Assembly (NCBI GenBank): GCA_023313575.1
Contig: JAJTTP010000006.1
Span: 2,294,001 to 2,358,000, forward strand
Origin: Eutypella sp. D-1
Taxonomy: Eukaryota; Ascomycota; Sordariomycetes; Xylariales; Diatrypaceae
Length of the DNA stretch: 64,000 nucleotides
Direction: 5' to 3'
This document shows, piece after piece, positions 38,798 to 49,048 of this stretch (positions are counted from its first letter, which is position 1; each line of letters begins with the position of its first letter). The notes under the pieces are model-generated. The model did not search any database. It was not told the DNA's origin and saw only the letters and a list, made by a program, of their open reading frames with translations. A program made the translations under genes and the position numbers.

Positions 38798-41227
38798 TGA
38801 GTCTTCAACGACAAAACGGACCCGATAGGTCTCTCTGTCTGTACGTAAGTTCGTTAAAGGAAAAAACAAACAAACAAAACAATAATAATACGTATAGAGA
38901 CAGATAGGCGGTGGGAAAAGTAACAACAACGCGGAAGGTTACTACGGAGTATAAGACGCAGAATGAGCGGAATCGCAGTTGAAAGGAGCTGGAAGAAAAC
39001 GAGCCTTGCATATGGTAATGAGATATGCGCCTTTACTCCATTATTTTCCCTCTCTTTTCTCTGGTTCGATCCTTCGAGCGTTCATGGGTGTTATCCATGG
39101 GTACCGAAATACTTCGTATAGCCTATAGGAATGAACAGACCGCCCCCATTTAGCGGGATCGTAGTCGAAAATTCCTTGAGGATTCTGGAACGAAGCCAAA
39201 CGACCGGGACCTAAACTATGTCTGGACGAAAGCTGAACACTTGGTAGACAGGGTGTTACGTGCTCACGTGGGGGAGATTATGGTTGACACGATTTAGGAC
39301 CCCAGGGCACCCGTTCAGTGCCTGTTCCAGGTTATGTTATATAAGCGCTATATTATATTTATCCATGAGGATAGAAAATTAAGGTTACATTATACTCTTA
39401 TTTGGGTATAGAGGTATATACCGAAGATATTATTTGTCAGGCGTTCCAAGGTTCTTATACTATAGTAGTAATTCTAATACTGTACTTAGTATCCATGGAT
39501 GTATGTAGATGCCCCTGACCACGATCCTATCCCTGAGTCCCTGGTCCCTGAGTCCCTTGCCAGCCTGTCTCTCTCCAAGCTTTCCCCTGCTCTCCTTTGC
39601 TCTGCTCTACTCTGCTGTGATCTACCCCATCTTGCCCATCCTGCTCATCCCACCAGCCCACTCCACTTTGGAACACCTCAGCCTGTCAGTTATTGGGCAA
39701 CAACCTTGAACCTTGAGCGTTGGAATACCGAGTATTCGCTCGCCAAGCATCAAGTTATTTCCTATTTCGTCCTCTAAAACAGGACTAGTTTCTATGCATA
39801 GTGAAAGGTACTAACTAAGATGGTATGGTGGAGCGGCCGGAGTGCGGGCCGCATGATAGCCCCATGATAAGGCCATGATAGTCCATGATAGTCCATGGTA
39901 ACCCATGATAAGACAACTTGCCTACTGTGATATTATGGAGATTTTATATAGTGTAAAGGTTATGGGAGAGACCAAGGAGACGAGACCCTCCAGACCCTTA
40001 AGGCTCGGGGGCTAGGTAACGGTTCCAAGGTTAGAACCAGGCTTTTTACCGGGCTTTTTTTTACTTTTACTTGGTACCTACCTAGGTAAGTAGTGGATGT
40101 ATCTAGTTGCCTAGGTCCAACGGGTATGAGTTTAGTGTACCTAAGTAAACCTAAGTAGGTACTAGGTAGGGATACTAGGTCGGAATACTAATAAGTAGGA
40201 AATTTTTTAGTCTACTCCGTACCAGACAACAGTACCAAACAACAGTAGTATGGGCCAGTAGTATGAGCACTTATGTATGTAGGCTTACCTGGCTTATGTA
40301 CTTAGGTATATGGCTTATGTATATACCAGGGTCGGCCTTACCATACACTTGGGTCCCACATAGTGCTTGGCTACTACTCCATTATTGGTTACATAATTCG
40401 TAACTTCACCTGCCGTTGGTGCCAGTTCACCGACAAGCCCTTGGAGGTACGCAAGGTACGCTATTACTTAGAGTGGTACTCCGTACACTACTGGGCCTAC
40501 ACTACTACCCATTAATTTACCATTTACCTACCTAAGTAGAGCTCCCAAGGCTCCTTACTCATCTACACATATACTAACCATGCCTTATTCGGTGCACAAT
40601 CCATAAATGATCGTTTGCAAGGTGTTCATACAGTAGTCTACCATCCAGTTTAGTAGTAGTGTCGACCGAAACTACCTCACCAAGCTCACTACGTATAAGG
40701 CCCTACGTATACCATGTCGTTATACCATGTCGTATACCATGTCGGAGTAGATGAGGCAGGCCAGATTGCTGCTGGCATCTCCGGTCGTCCCCTCTCCCCT
40801 GCATGCAATGAAACAGGGTTGAGGGGGGTTGGATGTGTTGAGGGGGGGGTTAAGTGTGGGTTGAGGGAGGATTGAGTGCGGGTTGAGGGAGGGTACGAAA
40901 TGAATAGAATGAGTTGGCACAATAAGCTTGGGTCCTGTGTTGACCCCATCCTATATCCATTCATATTGACCTGAAGCTGACCGGTGCAGCCGAAGTCAGT
41001 TCATAATAAGGAGACAGACTACCTTCTACCTATACCTGGTAAATAAAGAAATCTTGATAGAGGGCAGCTCCTACTCTTGTCTCGTATGTCTCAAACTTCC
41101 TTCATAGTACTCATCTCCTTGTAATAATCTTCGGCTGTCATACCACCTCGCTGCTTATTTCCCCTCACCTCACCTTACCTCACATCACATCACATCATCC
41201 CCATACCCATCCCGGCAGTGAGCCAAG
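38798..41227. other. Intergenic region rich in CCTAGGTA-type motifs
   Basis: This 2.4-kb stretch has no supported gene. It contains many short TACCTAGGTA/CCTAAGTAGGTA variants (about 40075-40190 and 40510-40550), GATAGTCCATGATAGTCCATG-type repeats at about 39855-39910, and GGTTGAGGG(A/G)G repeats at about 40815-40895. CACATCACATCACATCATC just before the acyltransferase start may be part of its 5' leader. The Pro/Leu/Ser-rich short ORFs here look non-coding. Confidence 0.6.
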
Positions 41228-42628
41228 ATGACCTCCGCGTATGCTCGTCAGATCCCTACCCTGATCCCTCTGGAGAAGGCCGGGCCCAAAGGCTACATCC
41301 GGTATGTCTTCCCGCTTGAGCTGCCCGAGGGCTATGACATGGACGAGTGTTTCCGTGTGCTCAAGTCAGGCCTCGATGCCGCCAAAGAGCGCGTTCCCAC
41401 CCTCGGTTGTGAGGGAGTGCCCGATACCGACACCAAGCCCGCCGGCGTCCTGAAGCTGCACAAGTACGATGACTACGAGACCATCACCGCTAAGGACCTC
41501 CGAGCCCCGGGCGCTTTCCCCCACACCTTCGCGGAGATCAAGTCAAAGGGTTTTCCCCTTGCCGCCTTTCCCGGCGATCTCCTGTGCCGTCGCTTCACCT
41601 GGTTCAGCCCCGGCGAGCGCCTTCCCGCCGCTGACATACAGGCCAACTTCATACAGGGCGGTCTGCTTATCACCTGCTGCTTCTTCCACGTCTTCGGCGA
41701 TGCCACCACCTACTTTACGTGGCTCGAGACCTGGGCCGAGGAGTGCCGCCGCGCCCAGGGCCTCGAGTCCGGCCCGCGCAATGAGATCCCCGAGGTTTTT
41801 TTCACCGACAGAGAGAAGCACATGAAGCCTTCTGGCCGTAACCCCGGCAAGCCCGAGGACCACCCGGAGGTTCTGGTTCTGCCTTTCACCCCTGAGGGTT
41901 TCCCGCCCAAGATGATCTCTAGAGATCATGTAGGGCAGGTCTTCCGCTTTTCCGCTGATGGTCTTGCGGCGCTCAAGGCCGAGGCGTCGCCCAAGAACGC
42001 CACGGAGCCCACGGACGTGGAGTATGTGTCTACCAACGATGCCCTGTCAGCCCTAATGTGGCGTTCGGTCATGAACGCTCAATTTCCCGTCGAGGAGTTG
42101 AAGGAGGACCCGACGTCCATCTTCAACATCGCCGTTGACGGGCGCCCGCGCACCGACCCCCCAGTGCACCCCAGGACGCTTGGCAATTGGCTGGGATGGG
42201 TGGCGCCGCAGATGCCCATTCGCAAGATGCTCACGACAGCCAGCTTGGCAGATATTGCCATCACCATCCGCAAGTCTGTGCTGCGTCTTAATGACCAGTA
42301 CGTCGACGACCTGAGCACTTTGTTTGAGAGCGTCGAGGATGTCAACAGAGTCGTGGCGACGGCCTTCCTGGACGTGCCCGGCTTCAACTGCGTCCAAACG
42401 TCCTGGATCAACATGGCCATGTACGGCCTTGACTGGGGCAAGGCCCTCGGCGGCAAAATCCAGGCAGTCCGCAGCCCCGACGTTGGCGTCATTAACGGCG
42501 GCTCGCTGGTTCTCCCCAAGCTTCCTCAGGGTGGAATCGAGCTTATCATCGGCGTCGAGTCCAAGTGTCTGCCCAGACTTTTGGCGGACCCATTCCTGGC
42601 TAAGTTTACCGAGGCTATAACCCTGTAA
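41228..42628 (+). CDS. HxxxD (BAHD/trichothecene-type) acyltransferase
   Basis: A single uninterrupted frame of 466 residues begins at ATG 41228 in a good context (GCCAAGATG). The catalytic motif HVFGD is at residues 154-158, with His154 as the expected base. The C-terminal structural motif appears as DWG (402-404) in YGLDWGKALG, matching the DFGWG-like signature of the family. The best family fit is fungal acyltransferases related to trichothecene 3-O-acetyltransferase. They transfer an acyl group from acyl-CoA to a hydroxyl of a metabolite in the cytosol. In this cluster the likely acceptor is a hydroxyl made by the PKS ketoreductase, FMO or P450. The acyl donor cannot be told from sequence. 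The coding sequence is clearly more GC-rich than the flanks, with C/G-ending codons, unlike the P450 and regulator genes. Confidence 0.92.
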   Translation: MTSAYARQIPTLIPLEKAGPKGYIRYVFPLELPEGYDMDECFRVLKSGLDAAKERVPTLGCEGVPDTDTKPAGVLKLHKYDDYETITAKDLRAPGAFPHTFAEIKSKGFPLAAFPGDLLCRRFTWFSPGERLPAADIQANFIQGGLLITCCFFHVFGDATTYFTWLETWAEECRRAQGLESGPRNEIPEVFFTDREKHMKPSGRNPGKPEDHPEVLVLPFTPEGFPPKMISRDHVGQVFRFSADGLAALKAEASPKNATEPTDVEYVSTNDALSALMWRSVMNAQFPVEELKEDPTSIFNIAVDGRPRTDPPVHPRTLGNWLGWVAPQMPIRKMLTTASLADIAITIRKSVLRLNDQYVDDLSTLFESVEDVNRVVATAFLDVPGFNCVQTSWINMAMYGLDWGKALGGKIQAVRSPDVGVINGGSLVLPKLPQGGIELIIGVESKCLPRLLADPFLAKFTEAITL

Positions 42629-43985
42629 ATATACTGTTCTAGAAGAGGTAGCAGGGCTCATGTACACTTAGTACACCAATAGATAGCTACGTCGTTATTG
42701 CTCTGAAGGTATCGATTGAAAGGTCACGGATACACAGGCTCGAACAAAAAAGGAGTTAGGATATATAAAACAAAGACAGTATATTCACGGCGCTCAAGGC
42801 AACTCTAAGTTATCCAATATATTTGGTATCCACTTGGGAGCGTTGTTCTTAACTCCATCATCTGTTATATGCTTCAGATCCGTTGGGGCCTGAACCCACT
42901 TTCTGACGTATCGCTAGATTCCCTCGATAAATTCGTCACTGCTCTTCTCGGCTTTGATCGCCCCCGAGATATCATTATGCCGCATCTGAGCGAGCCTGCG
43001 ATTTTGTCGTGAAGGCGTGCTCATGAATTGGCTACCAATGGTCCGCTGCAACGTGCGGCCCCCTGCACCGCTAAAGGCAATCTTTCCCGGGTTTCCGGGA
43101 GAGCTCCTACTATGTAGTAGTCTTGATGTGTCCGCTGCACGGTAGAGCGGCCTGAACAAAACTAAGCTAGTGGAGATGTAGAAGAGCATGTCACGGGCTG
43201 CCCGACGCTCTGAGTGTTTCGATCTTCGGGTCTCAATCATAACACAAGGGTCCGGATCTATCGTGATGGCATCGGATGACTCTGGGCAGATTTTTTTGAT
43301 GAGCGAACTGCTTCTCTTTGGAGCTAAGCATGGGACTGATTCAAATGCCGAAGCCTGGATCGATCTATAAGTGCTGCCCTATTGCTTGTGTTATTAATTA
43401 AACTTTTACCATCGTATCAACTAACGTCCCTTCAGGCGCCGGATAGGATCTAGTAAGGGGCTGACGGGGTAAAGTGCTGTGGGACAATGAAATTGGTCCA
43501 AGACGTCAAATACACTAACCACTTCGACCCTTGCTCTCGTTCCTCGAGTTAGGGTTTTGACCCAGGCCGCCGGTACTACTGACGTTCACAATCAACACTT
43601 TGGTGCTCTCTATGTAGTGATTGTGCATTTTTGGCATCATCCGCGCCAGAGCCGTGCCTCCACAATACCAAATACCAAGACTAGAATACCCATTCCAACC
43701 TTCTCCTATCGTTCGTATTGGGCCATTCTAGCTACATCGTCGATCTCCATCTATTTTACCCGAGCTTCTTGGCCTAGTTATAATTACTCCAATGAGTACG
43801 TCACTAGTACATTATAAGTATCTAGGGTGACAACGCAGGCTACGATATACTGTATAGATGTAGTGCCAAATGTCTCCTCAACTAGAATTTATCAGTTCGC
43901 GATAAGTCGTGCACCCTGATCAGTCTCCCTTCAATCAAAGTAATTAGACGATCTTCAAAATAACAAGTCAGAACAACAATCCGCC
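42629..43985. other. Intergenic region, no supported gene
   Basis: Short ORFs at 42914-43240 (-) and 43557-43817 (+) have no recognisable domain and no convincing splice continuation. No repeat or RNA gene was recognised. Confidence 0.55.
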
Positions 43986-44426
43986 ATGCGTTCCAGCCAA
44001 ATAGCTATCCTCCTGTCTCTTGATCCTGCCGTTGTCCAGCAACGCCCCTGGGTAGGTTTCCGCGATGGGGCAAGCATAGACGACCGTTGTCAACTGCATC
44101 GTCGCACCCTACAACGTCTGTAGCTCGGTTCCCACAGACACTCCCGTCTTTACCTACTAAATCAGCCTCCCTCACCGCCTCTTTCTCTGGCACGGTGGTT
44201 ACCAATGCGATATTCGCTGACCCGCCGGGCGCGCCACGGTGTCGAACACCAACACAACCAACGCTTCCGGCACCGGCATGACCATCGAGACTAGTACATC
44301 TCACAACATAGTCGTCGTCATCTAGAGCCCTGCAGTGCCTTAGTGGGTGCATCGGAGACACCGGCTGCTGCCGCCGCCGGGGCTGAAAGCCCTAAATTTG
44401 CGGGTGAGTTGGCTGGTTTAGCTTAA
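43986..44426 (+). pseudogene. Possible relic of a small Thr/Ser-rich secreted or GPI-anchored protein gene
   Basis: An ATG at 43986 opens a short hydrophobic start (MRSSQIAILLS). Farther on, in different frames, are pieces with the composition of a small cell-wall protein: TNTTNASGTGMTIETSTSH near 44245-44302 and a C-terminal GASETPAAAAAGAESPKFAG ending at a stop at 44424-44426. The order (signal-like start, Thr-rich middle, Ala/Gly-rich end) resembles GPI-anchored proteins, but frames change and stops intervene. It could be a pseudogene, a gene with unrecognised introns, or chance. Confidence 0.3.
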
Positions 44427-45964
44427 GGTAGCCTTTGACTTTAGCGATTTAAAGAGGGACGATTGTACAAATGTAAACACCCATATTACAATTAGAATTT
44501 GAGTGCGGTCACGGGAAAGTGTATTGGTTTGGTTGTATCCATTATTAACTGGGGATATGATCTGCCTATGCAAAACAACTTGACAGGTGGATTCTCCCTA
44601 CCTGAACACACGCATAAACAACGGTGTCCGTTAATGATGCCGGAAAGGATAGTAGCCGACATGATGGGCCCGGACTTGTTGATCAGGGTGTGCAGTAGAT
44701 GGATGCTCATGACAGAGAGGACGCCAGCAGGCAAGATAGTTGTATACTAGGAGCTCGCATGTGCATTACAGAAATACTCCAGTTACTTCTCGCCTTTCAT
44801 AGAGCGATGGCTTGCCGGTGACTTCCGGCAGGGTGCAGTGAAAGACGGCCTGTGCAGTGAAGAAGGGCCAGTAGATGACTCAGACCCTTTACGTCGAGAA
44901 AGTCTCCAATATGTGCTAGCTTTACGAGGTGTCACGCAATATATATCCAGAATCAATCATTAGCGGTAGCGGTAGCAGAATCCAGTGTTCTTCCAGGGGA
45001 ACTGCCGAACTCGTGATGAGTGGGCGTACTTCGTGGGTAGTGGCGAGCACTCTCGTCGGGTTTGATATCTTTGTCAAATTAATGTTTTCGTACTTCCCGA
45101 CGGCTATCATAATGGTTATCGTACTCGCCAGCAGCTGTTGCCCATGGTGAGACTGCACGCTGGGATCCTCGAGCGGACTCCAGCGATCCAATCTCAATTA
45201 CTCTTTAAGTCCCGATTGGATTGGGCGGAGACGCTGTTGATACCTACGTTCCATGCAATCCCATAAGTGTAGCTAAATAGAGCCAGGTTTACATATAGGG
45301 GTTTTCGCACCCCATATCCACTAATAGGGGGTAGAGCATCACTTGTGCATAGCATCAACTTTATATAAATTCACTGAGAGCCCCTATTGTACTTGGAGCC
45401 CCCACCCACTCTGGGATTCTAGGCCTTTTTAAGGAGCCCTACGGTCGCTAAGAATATTTTGGCTGGTTTGGATTAACCTTTGATAGCGTCCCATCCTTGC
45501 CACATGGCATCAGGAGTTCGCTCGCTGATTGTATAGAGAGCCAGGAACTCGACGGGAGTTTTCTAGCTAGAAGTTCATTGAGCCAATAGCGCTCTCAGTA
45601 GACTGCTGATTGGAATTTTTGGTAAGTGCACCAGAAAGGGGGTTCATCGAAGTCTACGCATGCGACAGGTAACGAGGTTTCAGAGCTGTGATTCTCTAAG
45701 TATCGGCACTCCAACTGCTTATCAGAGGCTATGGAATAGAATGCGAAAGAGAAACCGAGGAGTTATGGAAGCCGAAGGCCACTGTTTATGGACAACCCCC
45801 CCCCCCCCTTTTTTCCCACAAGCCTACCGTCGGCGGCAGATAGGGGCCAGGCCCTTACTAATAATGCCATTCACCCCTGCAAATCGTGTCACTATTGCTA
45901 TAGCTCCAGAGCCGTTGTTGCTCTCAGAGACAATAGAAGCGCCTATCTAATTGAGTCCAAATAC
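44427..45964. other. Intergenic region, no supported gene
   Basis: The - strand ORFs at 44492-44734 and 44922-45197 are partly hydrophobic but match no family I recognise. A run of about 14 C followed by T lies at about 45797-45815 and could be a sequencing weak point. Confidence 0.5.
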
Positions 45965-47771
45965 TTAAATCAGAATATCCTCCTCCCTCGATCTAATCAG
46001 CGCCTTGGCATCAGGGTCGGTGTTAGTAGTTGCCCCATCAAACTTATCTTCCTTAGGTGGTTGGGCGGTGAACTTCCAGTCAAATCCAACAATAAGGTAG
46101 ATCAGGATAGCTTTGGCCTCATTCGCTGCAAAAAACCTTCCGGGGCAAGAGTGCATGCCATGGCCAAAAGCAAGATGTTCTGGGGATGTTGTCACAAATT
46201 GCCACTTGTTTTCTTGTCCGGGTTTTTGGCGCATCTCTAAGAAGCGTCGCGGCTGGAAGCTGGTCGCATCGGAAAAGAGAGAATGGTCATGGGACTTGCC
46301 GTCAACTCCCACAATGGTGGCGGTGCCCTTTGGTATGACGGTGCCGTCTGAGAGTTTGACTGATTGGGTGGCTACCCGGTGCATCGCTGTACCATGTGTA
46401 GGAAATCAGTCTATTGAACGTGAACGAAGATATTGTGTAACCTACCGTAATTGCCGAAGTGGTAGCGCTGTGACTCTTTCATCATACTATCGACCAGTTT
46501 CATTTCATGCAAGGCCTTCTTAGTCCACCCGTGCTCTTTGATGGCAGAAACCATTTCCTCCCGCAAAGGATCAAGCCAATCAGGATGAGAACAGAGGTCT
46601 GTCATGATGCCGGTGATCAACTCCGTGGTTGTATGTATTGCCGCAAATGAGAGCTTAAGCTGGCACATGGCAACATCATATGCTTCACCTTTCGCTGCTT
46701 CGTCCATCCAGCCGATTGTGTCTGCCACCTTAGATGTTTTTTGCCCAACGAGGCGGGCTTGGAAGCTTGCTTCCCGGCGCTCTCTCAATACAGGCTCAAG
46801 GATCTGGCGAGCCCGCGTTACTTCGCCCCGAAGTCTACGGCATTCGGGAAGAAACCAATGGACAATGGGTCGAAGGGTGGGATGCCACTGTCGCACGGCA
46901 TTAGAAGCCTCGAATAACTGTATAGTGTAATTGGTGCTGACGTCAAGCCAGTCGCTGTTCGCCGACAGCTCTGGCCCGATGAAAACGTAAGAGGAGACTC
47001 GCGCAACCACCTGCAAGAGCAAACGTTTGTATGGAATCTCCGTCCACGCTATCTCGACGCAGTTAGGCTCTTTCAAATCTTTTGTACATTAAATCGTGGT
47101 GGCCTACCTTGCGGTTGGCCGCACAAACTCTTCAAAGCCGTCGACGTCTCTTTCGCTAGTTCTTCGGTGATGAGGTCTATTCTGGTTGGTAAGCACGTCT
47201 GGGCGGAACAGAGAAGCAGGCACTGACTAAGGGATTGAGTGAGTCTTCCTCTCACAGTCTCTACAATGATCTTGTGGTCGTCATCCCCGTTAAACGGGCC
47301 AAACCCGGGCAGATGACCGAAGAAGTCCTAGCCTAAGGTCAGAAATTTCGATACTGTCTTCTCATGTTCGGACCACTTGCCTCTGAAATCGCTTGCATGA
47401 AGTCGAGATGCGGATTGTTTCGAATTTCATCAGCGAACTCGTTGCGTAATACGATCTTAGGGCCCGTGGTTGTCATAACCTGGAAACATCCCGAAAACTG
47501 AAATTTGTGAGCTGTGGTTCTCAATAGGAGCGTGTAGATATACCTTTCTCAACCCTTCCTTTACGATTTCGCTTCCATTCGCCAGCCAATTCTGGCGAGC
47601 CTTTTCGATATCTCTGAAGGATATGCTTCCATTCAAGCCAGCTGTTGGAAACTCTTTATATACCTTGTACCGAAAGGCACTAACAGAGTATAGGATAAGG
47701 GGTACGATAGTGACCACCACGTACAGTAAAAGTGAGGTATTAGCTACCGAGAGGATCGAGGCTAGTAGCAT
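45965..47771 (-). CDS. Cytochrome P450 monooxygenase
   Basis: Five exons (47771-47544, 47497-47381, 47327-47108, 47048-46446, 46386-45965) give 529 residues. An N-terminal hydrophobic anchor (about residues 8-30) suggests ER attachment. The heme-binding loop reads FGHGMHSCPGRFFA with ligand Cys470, the I-helix segment reads AAIHTTTELI, and the K-helix ExxR is ESQR. The sequence most resembles fungal P450s of the ent-kaurene-oxidase/CYP68-like kind. It would hydroxylate or epoxidise the cluster product with a P450 reductase. Intron 2 has a GC donor (GCAAGT) and TAG acceptor. Exon 3 contains about 16 extra residues (SQCLLLCSAQTCLPTR) that look like a former intron now read in frame; splicing it as GT-AG would break the frame. 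This could mean loss of activity or a misread. A TATATAAG element lies about 105 bp upstream. Confidence 0.9.
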
Positions 47772-49048
47772 ATTGGGCGGTCAATGCTTGTGACAACCAG
47801 CTGTGCTTATGGTTGATAGAATAAAACTTTGAATTGCTTTGTTTTCTTTCTCTCTCACATAGGACAAACTGATTCTTATATAGGCCCCAATATTTACCAG
47901 GAGACCCAGGACTTGAGGAACTATATACGGAATAAGGGTTTGAAGTCGGCATTGCGGACTTTCGGGTATCTCTTGGGCCCCACAACCGCCACACCCCCCC
48001 CCCCCCCGGGCAATGGAAACCTACATCACAATCAGTGTGATATCGTATAATATGGTGAAATCTTGATAGAGAAACGTCATCGTAGTACTCAATGGAGAGG
48101 CCAGAAGGTTTCGTGTTATGAGTAGGGTATATTACTAGGGGAAATCTAAGTGGGACTCTCCGCGCATTTTCCAACGACAGAATTGAGTTCCCAAATCATG
48201 CTGTTTTAGCTTGATGGTAGGAAGTCACGACCTCCTGATGACATTCTCTATACATCTGATACCAGCTCTTCGTGCTCTGAGCGACAAATGAGACTAAGAG
48301 TATGTAAAGCAGGGTGTTTAGGTTGGTTGTTAAAGTCAGTGTTGTAAGATAACCCAAGTTTAATTATTGTATAGGCTAAGATATATAAGCATTAATACTT
48401 CAACTAAGGAGTCGAATCAGTAGTCAAGATGGCTGCAATCTCGACCACTGAGCCGTGGGCAAAGGTAGTAACCAAAATATTTGTTTCGCAACCCTGTCAT
48501 ACAAGGAGATTCGGCGTTGTAGGACCGGTAGAATGATGAATTTCTCGGTGACAAAACCTTCCACGAACAACATCTTGTCACACTCGTTAGCCCTCAACAA
48601 AGCCAGCGGCAAAGGGGGCTCATGTCCACTGCATGCTTGCTAGTTTGCCGAGCTTACAGTCCTTTTCGTACCTACGGCCCATTCTTACCATGCCGTGCGT
48701 GTCCGATGTAGAGTGGTGATTTACGTCCGGAAACTGCCATATTCATCTATCTTGCTCATAATTTGTTGCCGTATGCTTTACTCTCGGGGTTTCTTAGAAA
48801 AAGCACAAAAAGTCTGGGGGATCGTCGCCTGCTGGTGGGGCGTACTAGAAGTGGAGGTAGCTTGGGTCTCCGTTATGACACACGGTTTCGCAGTTTCGGG
48901 ATTTCGGAATACACCATAATTACCAATCAAAAATTTCAGCCCTACAGTATAGATGGACACTCACTTTATTATCTCAATCTCGGACCCCGATCCTTTTTTT
49001 CCTCTTCTACTCGCTTACCCCCGAATCTACCCCTTGATCTCGGTAACT
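47772..49048. other. Divergent intergenic region between P450 and regulator
   Basis: The rc of CTTATATAGG near 47876-47885 is a TATA-like element for the P450. A run of about 15 C lies at about 47993-48007. Short ORFs in both strands lack any domain. The 5' end of the regulator could extend further left than annotated. Confidence 0.5.

Noticed and set aside
42914..43240. 108-codon - strand ORF with a hydrophobic patch
   Set aside because: No recognised family and no upstream exon found; the Arg/Ser-rich tail looks like chance.
44492..45197. Two - strand ORFs that might form a membrane protein
   Set aside because: Could not join them by plausible introns or match them to a family.
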